From NCBI GenBank assembly GCA_963555705.1, contig OY743168.1:95706925-95770924 (forward strand): a stretch of DNA of 64,000 bases, written 5' to 3'. Positions 23,509 to 33,608 of this stretch are shown in pieces (within the stretch, counting starts at the first letter, position 1; each line of letters starts with the position of its first letter). This stretch comes from Ligustrum vulgare (lineage: Eukaryota > Streptophyta > Magnoliopsida > Lamiales > Oleaceae). A model generated the notes under the pieces. The model was not told the DNA's origin and made no database searches. It was given only the letters and a program-made list of their open reading frames with translations. The translations under genes and the position numbers were made by a program.

Positions 23509-23518
23509 AATCCCCCCA
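23509..23518 (-). other. polypurine tract of the Gypsy element
   Basis: On the minus strand AAGTGTGGGGGGA runs into the LTR start TGATAAG. This is the expected position of the plus-strand primer. Confidence 0.8.
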
Positions 23519-25372
23519 CACTTGAACCATTGTTCGTCCTCGAACAAAGATTTGCAAAGAAAAGAATAGGATTCAAACAATAGATTACAATTTAGAGACT
23601 TGAGGTTGCAACCTACTTTTCTTTAACAAAGATGTTCAATTGCATGATCGGATTGTGTTTGTGTGTGCTAGAGATGCAACGCCCTTTATTTCCCATCCCA
23701 ATCATGGCTCGATATGGTTTATTTCCTTGCACCTCTCGTGTTTGCTCACATCCCAACCATTTATGAGTGACTACGAGGAGAATAATTTCGCCCAACTCCA
23801 GTCGGAATCAGTTTCGTAAACCGAGTTGTTCATGACGTGAATTCAGTCAACACAGTACCCCCGACCACATTCATAGCACCAATCCTAGACCAAGCAATTT
23901 AAACCACTCATAAGCATATGTAATGGGTTTTAACACCCTCACAAGATATTTCTCTCGTCGCACAAAGTGTATAAGGGGTTGAATTTTCGCTCAGCTCTCT
24001 GCATGGATAAGTCAGTACCACAGATTTCCTAGATGTCATAACCGGAGCCAACAATAATACAAGTGCAAAGCGAAGATCTTTATTTGGTTGTAACGGGGCT
24101 TCAGGTCAGGTAGGGAAAAAGGATATATTTAGGCTGAGTCGAGAAGGAATTTTGCAAGCTAAGTCAATTCAAAATGACATTACTTCCTTCACTCTCTTAA
24201 TATGAACTTCATTATTTCCCGCTACCCAACTTTATTCATACTCGAATCTCTTCTTTTTTTTTTTTCTCTCTCTCTCTCTTTTCACAAGTTGAGTGTTTGA
24301 CTTTCTCAACTAATAATTTTCTTGACTAAACTTCCTTTTTATTGCTTTTTCTCTTTCGATATATATATATTTTTTCTCGAGTATAGACTGCAACTTTTTT
24401 CTCTTTTGTTCAAATCATTTCGCAGCCACCAAGTGACACAAGATAGAATTACAATCCCCTGAATTCACTCCATTACACAACCATCGCCCAACACAAGATA
24501 ACCATTTCAACTTCTTAGACTTAGACCATAGCACAATCATCAATCAACAAAAGCTTGCGAATCCCTTCTCTATGGCTTCAAAACAAAGATAATGCGGAAG
24601 AAAGGGTATTTGTGGCTTGTAGCGTGACATAAAAAAAACAAAGAAAGGCTAAGGCTCAAAGGGCTTCTATTGGTCCATGTAGCAAGGTAGGCTCTTTTAG
24701 CAAGTCAAATTTGGCTTAACCTATTGCCTTTGCTATAGTTTGCACTTAAGTTAAGAAGCTACAACGGTATGCACAAAAAAGCACATCCAAGCATAACCCA
24801 ACCATACATGACACACATCAAAGAATCACGAGCTCATAAGTATTAAAAACAGCTCTTAGGCTCAAAAGCTCACAAATTAGGGTTTTCATGTGTTTCTCCC
24901 ATCCAATTATGAGTTATAGGTCATTGCTTGATCTTCATTCCAAATCTAAATCCATTGGTCGAGGATAGTGGTTAAAAGTATTCAAACCATGACTACTCAC
25001 AAAAGTATAATAATTTCTGTTGGAATTGGGACGCTCAGGGTTATATATGAAAGGATAATCTGTCTATTCTGGGTTGGGTTGACTAGGTTGTAGACATTTG
25101 ACAATTTTTTTTCTTCATTTTCAACCTATTCGTGCAGTTTTAGGACGAGACCATCTCTATCTGCTCAATTTATATCCAATTATACAATGATTTTTCAAAA
25201 AATGAGTCAAAAGTGAGGCTGCTTCCTATCAAAGTATGGTTAAGGCCTAAGTAGCATAGATAGGTAACAATAGTAGAGAACAAGATTAAAATGGGTGCTG
25301 ACTCAACATGAATTTAACGTTTTGACTACAGAAGGAAGATAAAGACATTAAGCTTACAATCAATTCCCCCCA
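23519..25372 (-). other. Gypsy 3-prime noncoding region between two PPT-like tracts
   Basis: No RT or integrase reading frame is seen. It holds a (CT)n run near 24264-24281 and an (AT)n run near 24361. This is the segment where pol would lie in an autonomous relative. Confidence 0.65.
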
Positions 25373-25383
25373 CACTTAGACAA
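25373..25383 (-). other. second PPT-like tract
   Basis: On the minus strand this reads as the core of AAGTGTGGGGGGA, followed by ATTGAT. It is preceded by GAGGACATTG, a counterpart of the GAGGACGAACAATGG that precedes the terminal PPT. Confidence 0.65.
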
Positions 25384-25584
25384 AACAATGTCCTCATTGA
25401 AAAATAAAGCTAAACAGTAGAAGGGGGAAAATGAAAAAGAAACTCCCTATGGTCTAATGTTGGCATGAAAGCATAACGTACACAAAAGGTTTTTTTTTTT
25501 TTTTTTGGAATGACTAAATAAAATAAAATTGACTAAAAATGAGAATACGAAAATAAAGAGTCGAGGAGGTAAAGAAACTCCTCT

Positions 25585-25602
25585 CTCGGGTTGCCTCCCG
25601 AG
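25585..25602 (-). other. stem-loop downstream of the gag-protease frame
   Basis: CTCGGGAGGCAACCCGAG on the minus strand: a 6-bp GC-rich stem with an AGGCAA loop, 43-60 nt past the stop at 25645. A GGGAGGCAACCC motif recurs at this place in related plant elements as far as I recall. Confidence 0.6.
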
Positions 25603-25644
25603 CAGCGCCGCTGTTTACAGTCGTTGGCTCGACTGAGTCCTTTC

Positions 25645-28004
25645 TCATTCAACCGGGATTAGGTGTATTCCAAAGCTTAATTTCTTCTTCATGCTCTTCA
25701 TCAGTGCCTGCAAAATAGGGGGTAGAGATTTTTCATCAGAGACTGGTAATGAGATGGATGAGATTTTACCTAATTTCGGTAACTTTAGATAGTCCTTTCC
25801 ACCAATATCGAGAACTTCCTGTACTAAAGAGTCATTCACTTTAACAGAATAAACAGGATCATCATCAAAAAATTTCACAGAATCATAAATATTGAATTGA
25901 ACAATTTCATCATCAAATTCCATGAAAAGTGTGCCACTACTAACATCTATCTTAGTCTTAGATGTTTTCAAAAATGGTCTGCCTAGCAAAATAGGAGTGG
26001 AGCTGGGTGAATGATCATCATTCATATCTAACACATAAAAGTCCGCTGGAAACACCAATCCACCTACTTGCACTAGCACATCCTTAACTACTCCATCCGG
26101 ATAGGCATTGGAACGGTCGGCTAGCTGAATGATAACACCAGTTTCAGTAATTTTGGCAAGTTTTAGTGTAGTGTAAGTGGATCTAGGCATTACATTTATG
26201 GATGCTCCTAAGTCTATCATTACATGATCTATTTTCTTATTACCTATTTGACAACGTATGGAAAACATGCCTGGGTCTTTGCACTTGGAAGGTAGTTTCC
26301 TCTGAAAGAGCGCCGACACATTCTCTCCCATTCTTACCTTTTCATTCCCCATCAATTTTCGTTTGCTAGTGCATAAATCCTTTAAAAATTTTGCATACCG
26401 GGGGACTTGCTTGATGGCATCCAATAGCGGTATATTGATTTCAACCTTCTTGAACATTTCCAACATCTCCTTTTCCTTGCCCTCTTTGTTCGTCTTTGCT
26501 AACCTGCTAGGAAAAGGTGGAGGTGTTAGTTTAACATTTAAATGGGAGTCAGTTTTCACCTGAGGGTTTTGCGAAGTTTCGTTTCTCTTCCTCCATTTCA
26601 GGTGCAGCCGGTTCCAATTGCGGACCCTCAACTTCCTTTCCACTCCGGAGAATTATGGCGCTCACATTTTTAGGATTTACCTCGGGCTGCGATGGTAGCT
26701 TCCCTCCAGATTGTGCCTCCAATCTATTTATGGCAGTGGCCATTTGGCTCATTTGATTTTCCAGGTTTTGAATGCTTGACTTGGTATTCTGTTGGAATTG
26801 CATCGTGTTAGTTGCCAACATCTTAATCATATCCTCAAGAGACGTACCTGAATTTTGAGGTTTTTGTTGATATTACCCCTGTGGTTGGAAAGTCCCTTAC
26901 TGCTGGAATTGTCCTTGTGACTTGTTTGGAGTAATACCTGGGGGTTTGTTATTTCCGTAACTCAGGTTGGGGTGATCTCTGCACCCGGGGTTGTACGTGT
27001 TTGAATATGGGTTGTACTGTTGCTTTTGGAAAGGGAAGCCTTCAGCAGCATTTACCTGTTCATTGTTTTCTTCTTGCAATACCGGACAGGTATCCGTTGG
27101 ATGTCCAAAGTTCGAACAGATTCCACATGCTTTGGCTTGTTTCAAATTCCCTACAGCAAGTTGCTTAACAAGATTCGTTAGTTCATATAATTGACCTTCA
27201 ATATTGGAACTACTTACCTCGTTTACTCGGCGGACTTGGGAACCCCTACTCGAGTTGAATTGCTGAATGTTCTCCGCCATGTTGGAGATTAAAGCCCATG
27301 CTTGCTCTGGTGTCTTGTCCATTAGCGCACCTCCGCTTTCGGCGTCTATCATACTTCTGTCCATTGGCGCTACACCTTCGTAGAAATACTGCACCAAAAA
27401 TTGCTCGCTAATCTGATGATGGGGGCAGCTGGAGATGAGCTTTTTGAAACACTCCCAATACTCATATAATGTTTCATTGTTGTTCTGGCGCACCCCACAT
27501 ATTTCTTTTCGGATGGTACCAGCTCTCGATGCAGGGAAGTATTTTTCCAAGAAGAGCCTTTTCATGTCGTTCCAAGTAGTAACTGTTCCCGATGGTAGGC
27601 AATAGAGCCAGTCGGTGGCGGCATCCTTCAATGAAAATGGGAAAGCTCTCATTTTTATTTGTTCCTCGGTATTGCCCATGGGCCTCATACTGTCGCAAAC
27701 CACATGGAACTCCTTTAGGTGCCTATATGGATCTTCGCCGGGGTTCCCACGAAAAGTTGGTAATAAGTGGATGAGCTCAGATTTAAGCTCGAAGGTTTTT
27801 CCTTCTTCCACCGTTGGAAACGTGATACATAAGGGCTGTTGAGCCACATCGGGGGGTAGCAAGTTGTTTAAGAGTTCTGTTGTTAGCTGCCAATTGTCGT
27901 GCTGCTCTCCTTTGCTGTCGAAAAGTCCTCTCGATTTCTGGGGCAAGATCAAAAATTTCACAGTTAGTTGACCGAGTTTTAAGCATATAAGCAAAGAAGC
28001 ACAA
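25645..28004 (-). pseudogene. Athila-type gag-protease, broken
   Basis: The gag start (PEIERTFRQQRRAARQ) is in one frame near 27930 and the main gag (27900-26897) is in another, so a frameshift lies near 27880. Main gag has the Athila-like blocks and the knuckle CGICSNFGHPTDTC near 27110. Stops interrupt it at 26897-26899 (TAA) and 26873-26875 (TAA). Sequence continues in frame to 26549. The protease part (26643-25645) is in a shifted frame and contains DLGASINVMP near 26210 and the LLGRPFL block near 25980. Translation ends at 25645. The particle protein and processing enzyme are thus recognisable but not expressible as one protein. Confidence 0.9.
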
Positions 28005-28128
28005 ATAATTATTATATGATTTTTTTTTTTGAAAAATTATAGAAATGAAGTGAAAATAAAATTAATAAAATAAAATGCAGAAAAAAAATAAAATTCTAAT
28101 TAACTAAACAACTAAATTAGTTGATCGT

Positions 28129-28146
28129 TCCCCGATAACGGCGCCA
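28129..28146 (-). other. PBS of the Gypsy element
   Basis: TGGCGCCGTTATCGGGGA on the minus strand, a few bases inside the 5-prime LTR. It is one base off the TGGCGCCGTTGTCGGGGA or -GCC- form typical of Athila and related plant elements. Confidence 0.85.
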
Positions 28147-28152
28147 AAAATT

Positions 28153-29577
28153 TGATGCGTGTCGTGATGCACCAAAATAATAAATAAATTCCTTGTTCAC
28201 TATTACTAAGAATGTAGCAATGGAAGCAAGGGTCGATCCCACAAGAAACGAGCACTAACTTAGTGTCATGTCAATTAGAATCGTAAAAGGGGGTTTTGTT
28301 TTGAGTTGTTTGTAAATGATTTAACTAATAAAATAAAGCAATTAAAATGATTGGAATAAATATCAAATGTTGACTAGTCCTAGTTCTCAGGTTCAGTTGT
28401 ATTCTATCACAATGTTATTACTTTCCAAGTAATGCGAGTTCAATTTCTTCTTTGATTTATCACCAGTAAATAGTTAATAAGCTCTAACTATTCCTATTCT
28501 CCCTTAGTTGCATTTAATTAGAATAAGCTCTCTAATCAAACATTAGCCATTGAATAACCTAAAACAAGCTCTTTAGATTTAAAACAACAACTATATAATG
28601 GTTGAGAAGAATTATGGTGAATTAGATTATCAATCACACAAGCTCGTGACAATTAACCTAAGTTGGAATTCTCTATGAAAATTATTAAATTTCCACTTGC
28701 TACTATGATTTGAACAACAAGACAATTACGGATCCAATCATTCAAAATAGTAAATCTCAATACAACAAATTAAATGATAAGGCCTTAATCAAATAAATAA
28801 TTGCATTGATGGAATTAAAAACGCATAAGAATCCAACAAATCAAAGTAAAGAATTTAGAACTACGTTACTAGTTTGGAAAAGCAATAACAAATTGATATG
28901 AAATACAACTTTCCCTTCGAACTAGGTATGGAAGCTTAGCCGCGCATAGTCATGAAGAACTCCAGAGTTTTTCTGTCTTGAATCACCCTCTCGAGTCGCT
29001 TAATTTCTCTTCCAATCCTTCAAGCGAGCCGCTCCTCTTTCAATAGTTATTTCATACTTTTTTCTGTCATGAGAGTCCCTTTTTATAGCCTTAATTTCGT
29101 GCCCTAACTTTGGGCTCAAGAAATCCCAAAATTATGGAAAGAATTAAAATATGGAAATTGTTGACTGGAGAGTTACGGCCGTAACATTTCTTTTACGGCC
29201 GTAAATGAGTTTCTACATATTTCTCAAAATTTGAAGTTACGGCCGTAAGTTTTCCTTTACGACCGTAACATGGTTTCTGCTCATTTTTCACCCTTTGAAG
29301 GTAAACGGCCGTAACCGTGTTTCTGCTGATTTCTCTTAACACGGTTAACACTCTTACGGCCGTGACTGTGCTACCTTACGGCCGTAACTTTATTTGCGCC
29401 TAAGTCCCCAAACTTCAGTTTTGAGTGCATTTTGGTCCTTTTTTCTTCTTTTCTCTTCTTTTATGATCACATACAATATAAAACATAAAATGCATTAATA
29501 ATACTTATATAGAATCACATTATTGCTTATTCAAGGATATAAGTGCATAAAATAAACGTAAAATATCACACTTACCA
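28153..29577 (-). repeat. Gypsy 5-prime LTR
   Basis: 1425 bp, the same length as the other LTR. It carries its own palindrome array at 29173-29387 and a TATA box at 29080-29088. Confidence 0.93.
29173..29387. promoter_or_regulatory. seven TTACGGCCGTAA-like palindromes in the second LTR
   Basis: Same order and spacing as 23105-23319. At three motifs the two LTRs differ by one transition, always inside the CGGCCG core. Confidence 0.85.
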
Positions 29578-30036
29578 AATCTTCACTCTTCATCTTACAA
29601 TTAATTGTTATCTTGTTTTCAAAGATTTGTTGGACTTGTGTGACAAGCTAGACTTGTGCGACTGTTCCTTGAAAAGTTGAAGAATTTCGCGCAGAAATTG
29701 AAGAATTTTTAGAAGGAGCACATACATGCAGATGAGAAGATATGTTACTGTTTGAAAGGGAGTGAATATTTTGATATCAAAGATTTGAGTGTTGTATTCG
29801 CATTTTGATCAAGGTCGATGACCTTGCCGTCTTACGACTCTTACCAGCCGGAATCTAACATGATGTCATTGCTTAAGTTTGACAATTTTTAGTTTAAGAA
29901 ATGGGAACCAAAACCAGAATCAGAACCAAAAGAATATCTTGTAAAAAGAACCAACATATCCTTTTTCAAAAGAACCATCGGTTCGGTTCCCTAGGAACCA
30001 GAACCATATGGAACCACACCCACGCCTATGTTTGGG

Positions 30037-30239
30037 TACTGTGGTTCTATCGTGGTTCAGTCGGTATGTTTCAGCAACGACAATGGTGATGAGGTGGGTG
30101 GTGTTGGCAACAATGGTTGAGTGGTATTAGGGTTAGTGTTGGGGAAGGTATTAGCGTGGGGTAGGGTAGGAGATAAGGTGGGGGATAGGGGTGGCCGGGT
30201 GGGTAACTTGTTTGTGATTAATTATAAGTGATTGTGACT
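30037..30239 (+). other. G-rich tract with a predicted G-quadruplex
   Basis: The plus strand has many G runs. At 30180-30203 four runs of three or more G are separated by loops of at most six bases, which satisfies the usual G4 pattern. It is the continuation of the GTGG-rich stretch left of the hAT element. Confidence 0.6.
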
Positions 30240-31215
30240 GATTATATGGATAAGTTGTAACCTAAAAAATTTAAAATTGCGACAAAATTCGTAACCATGA
30301 CTCATAATTTGACAAATTGTGAACAATTAATTTGAGATTTGTGATCGTGAAATAAGTTGTGACTATAAAATCGAGATTTGTGATCAAGAAAAAGTAACCT
30401 ACAAAACCTAAGATTTGTGACCGATAAATAAATTGTGAATTGTGAAATTTGTAAATTGTAATTGTAGAATAAGTCATGAATTTGTCAAGTTGAGACCAAT
30501 TAACTTGAAATTTGTGACCATGAAATAAGTTGTGATTTATAAAATCGAGATATGAGATCGAGAAAAAATTTTGACCAACAAAATTCGAGAGTTGTGGCCG
30601 ACGAATAAGTTGTGATTTACGGAATTTGTAAATTCTGACTGAAAAATAAGTTGTGACCGATAAGAGAGTTGTGACTGATTAAATTTGATAATTCGTGACC
30701 AAGAAATAAGTGACAACCTATAAAATTTGTAATTTGTGATCGAAAAATAAAATGTTGCTAATTAATTTGATAATTTGTGACTTGTGAATGTGATTGTAAA
30801 TTGTACATTTGTGACCATATAAAATCGAAATTTGTAATCGATAAATAAGCTGTGACTTAAGAATTTTAAAAATTGTGACAAAAAAATTACTTGTGATTGA
30901 AATGTTTATAATTTATGACCAAGGAAGATGTCGTGACCAATAAAATTTGTGACCGAAAAATAACTCGTGACCAAATAATTTTATAATTTGTGATCGAGAA
31001 ATTAGTTGCGAGTCATAAATTTTGTGATTGTTAACCAAGAAATAAACCGTAAACTTAAATATTTGTAATTTGTGATCGATTAATTTGATAATTAGCGATC
31101 GAAAATAAATTCTTACCTATAAATTTGTTATTTATGACCGAAAATTAAATCATAAGTCGTGACCAAATAGTTTTATAATTTGTGATCTGGAAATCTCATA
31201 ATTTGTGATCTATAA
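30240..31215. repeat. degenerate tandem repeat, about 38-45 bp unit
   Basis: Nearly 1 kb is made of variants of a unit close to AATTTGTGACCGA, then AAATAAGTTGTGACC and TATAAAATTT. I estimate some twenty units, too diverged to phase by eye. Noncoding, bounded by the G-rich tract and a MITE. It does not resemble a family I recognise. Confidence 0.65.
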
Positions 31216-31412
31216 AATTTAAGTGTGTATTTGGTATTTTTTAAAAAGAGTTTTTTTTTTTTTTTTTTAAATGAATAGTGATTTTTAGGAGAATGGATGG
31301 TTAGGATTTTGGTTGAAAAGTCAAATATTTTAGGCTTGACTTTTAATGGATGATTGAAATTGAGTACTGTAGAAAAAAGAGAAAAATTTAAAGGAAATCA
31401 AACAAGGTCTTA
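31216..31412 (+). mobile_element. MITE, family A copy 1
   Basis: Shares GGAGAATGGATGGTT and ATACTGTAG-type blocks with 34422-34597 and, inverted, with 32117-32293. Ends in a CAAACAAGG-like terminus. Confidence 0.6.
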
Positions 31413-31490
31413 TAATTTGTAATTATGACCATATCTATTTATCCCTAATCTAATCCCACTCCCAAAATCTTAAAAGCCCACACAATTTAG

Positions 31491-31633
31491 GCTCTGATTG
31501 TTATAAGTTTTGTTTTTAAAAATATGTTTTTTATATTTTCGAGGTAAAATATGTAATTGAAAAGTGAAGAGAGAAAATATGTGTAATTAAAAAGTAATTT
31601 AAAAAAATGTGTTTTTTTTGCTAAATAAAGACT
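31491..31633 (-). mobile_element. MITE, family B copy
   Basis: On the minus strand it runs AGTCTTTATTTAGC to ACAATCAGAGC. It matches the element at 52001-52161 over its length, including TTTTCTCTCT and ACCTCGAAAA. Confidence 0.6.
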
Positions 31634-32005
31634 TAGCCATCAATCCATGAGACATTTGTTCGAGATGATTCTATATGCACATATAATAACGACATAAATG
31701 ATCTAGTGCCCACAAATGTATTTCTTATGAAATTCATTTATGGACTATACCTCATTCCCTATGGGTGAGTGAAAGTGAGCTCACCACCCGTATTCAACAC
31801 TCACTGATTGGACATTTGTCGAATGAGTATCATATCTAACGCCCATATAAACACTAGATCATCTCTGATAATAACAAATCATTAATCTTCTATCATTACA
31901 GGCGTTAAATGAGTTGAGATGTCGGCGTTAAATGAGTTGAGATGTCAATAACTTGAATGGTTCACATCCCCCGGTTTCAAACACGCCCCCCCCTCCCCCC
32001 CACCC

Positions 32006-32041
<36 letters not shown>

Positions 32042-32116
32042 AACATCCTCTCTGTTTGTGGCATAACACGGTTTTGACCAACAAATGAATGCTATTATAA
32101 ACTTCTACTTGTATTT
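31634..32116. other. intergenic with small tandem repeats
   Basis: A 23-bp unit starting GGCGTTAAATGAGTTGAG is duplicated head to tail at 31901-31923 and 31924-31946. C-runs at 31985-32008 lead into a (CT)n microsatellite to about 32038. No gene. Confidence 0.7.
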
Positions 32117-32293
32117 AGCCCTTGTTTGAGCCCCATTATTTCTCTTTTTTTTTACAAATTTTTTCTACAGTAATCAATTTTAACCATTCAAAAAAGTTAA
32201 GCCCACAATTTTTTACTTTTCAAACTACTTTTTAACCATTAGATTTTCAAAATCCAAATTTTAAATTAAATTAATGGGGCTCAAACAAGGGCT
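32117..32293 (-). mobile_element. MITE, family A copy 2, perfect 22-bp inverted repeats
   Basis: Left terminus AGCCCTTGTTTGAGCCCCAT plus TA; the right terminus is its exact reverse complement at 32272-32293. 177 bp long, noncoding. The target duplication is not obvious. Confidence 0.85.
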
Positions 32294-33608
32294 TAATAAC
32301 TAGCGTAATAGTATTTTCAAAATATTGCACTATTGATCCTCAATCTATTGTTTGTAGAAAAGTGTGTAACGTGTTCCCAAAAAATTTTGATTATTTTTGT
32401 TGCGTGACTTTTATATTTTCAATCTTGTAAGATCTATGTTTGGTGAAGGTTAAATCTAGATTTTGATTTAAATCAAATAATAATTAATTTTGCGATGCTA
32501 CAAGTACATCACATTTTACAAATTTATTTATCGACATACAGCATACGAAGCGAAGAGATTTGATTGAATCAAAATCGCATCAATCAAATGAAAAATAACT
32601 CACTTACTTTCTTTTTGATACTTCATCAATCTGCAAAATGTTATATAAATTGTGATTGTGATGTTTAACAAAAAATTTCTTAATTTTAACCACACATTTC
32701 ATGATATCGACAATATTTTCACGATACATTTATCAATTTTTATCAAAATTACTAAAAATCATATTTTATTTCCCTATCAGATAGGTGCAAAATTATTTTT
32801 ATTTTTAACTAAAGTTGGTTCCCTTAATTTGATGCGAGTCACGTTACATGATATCATTTGACAATTTGACACAGATTTGATGACTGATTAATGATTATGC
32901 ACTCATAATTAAACTTTGGGGACCAAGAAGGTTTTTTTGTAAATATTAAGGACTAACTTTATATTTTAAGTAAATGTTGAGGATGATACTACGATTTTCT
33001 ATAGATCGGACCGACCGGTCAATCGCATGTAAGGGAGAAGAGAACTAAGAGAACACGGAAATTCTCCCTCTCTAAATTCACCAGACGCATTCAATCATCA
33101 GACATTAATTTTTAGTGTCACCATATTTGGAGAATACTTTAATTTTGCTAGTTGGTAATTTGATCGAATCATTCACCTCTTTTACATTTATTGATCGATT
33201 GATTTTGTGTATACATTACATAGATGTATTCAGACAGAATTAGATTGAAAAATGGGAAATCCTACATAAATGTATTCAGACAGGAGTAGATTGAAAACCA
33301 GGAAACCCTAGGTTACCAGATTGTGCGGGATTTATTGTGGGGACTCCTAGAATTCAATGCGGCGGAATATATAGAAGGGAGGGAAATCAGGAATCTTGAA
33401 TAGCTGTGGTGGCAGATCTGATGGTGAAAATTGCATCATTGTTTACAAACAATTGTTCGGACCGTGTTTTGGCTAGGAAGAAGATTCTTGGTATTAGTTT
33501 TGTAGGTAGCTGGAGGTGTAGTCGTGCAAGAGGTAATTGTATTGATTTGAGGGAGGAGGGCAAGAGTGGGGAAGTGAATAGTGTTGGAAGAGGTGGCGGA
33601 GAAGGAAG
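32294..33608. other. intergenic and 5-prime region of the GAUT gene
   Basis: No separate gene. A TATA-like ATATATAG near 33368-33375 and the sequence after it fit the promoter and leader of the gene starting at 33609. Short open frames around 33390-33640 lie in this leader. Confidence 0.45.

Larger units (their letters stand above)
22084..29577 (-). mobile_element. Athila-type Gypsy element with gag and protease only (TR-GAG-like)
   Basis: 7494 bp with 1425-bp LTRs at both ends, flanked by the TSD AATCT (22079-22083 and 29578-29582). The PBS is at 28129-28146 and the polypurine tract at about 23509-23518. Gag resembles Athila (FPFSLKDAA, WLYCLPSG, SCPHHQ, ESGGALMDKT), followed by a CCHC knuckle and a DLGAS protease motif. 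No RT, RNase H or integrase coding sequence is visible in the roughly 2 kb between the protease end and the PPT. Such an element would need enzymes supplied in trans. The gag-PR frame is also broken. The LTRs look about 97-98% identical by eye. Confidence 0.92.
21673..30028. mobile_element. non-autonomous hAT-like element, split by a Gypsy element
   Basis: The termini are TAGGCCTAGGC at 21673 and, reverse-complemented, TAGGCGTGGGT at 30028. They are flanked by an 8-bp duplication, CGTTTGGG (21665-21672) and TGTTTGGG (30029-30036), one transition apart. Eight-base TSDs and short imperfect inverted repeats are hAT traits. Both subterminal regions are packed with GGTTC/GAACC repeats in inverted arrangement, as hAT subterminal repeats often are. 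Without the nested Gypsy element the unit is about 0.86 kb (21673-22083 plus 29583-30028) and has no transposase. Confidence 0.75.
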
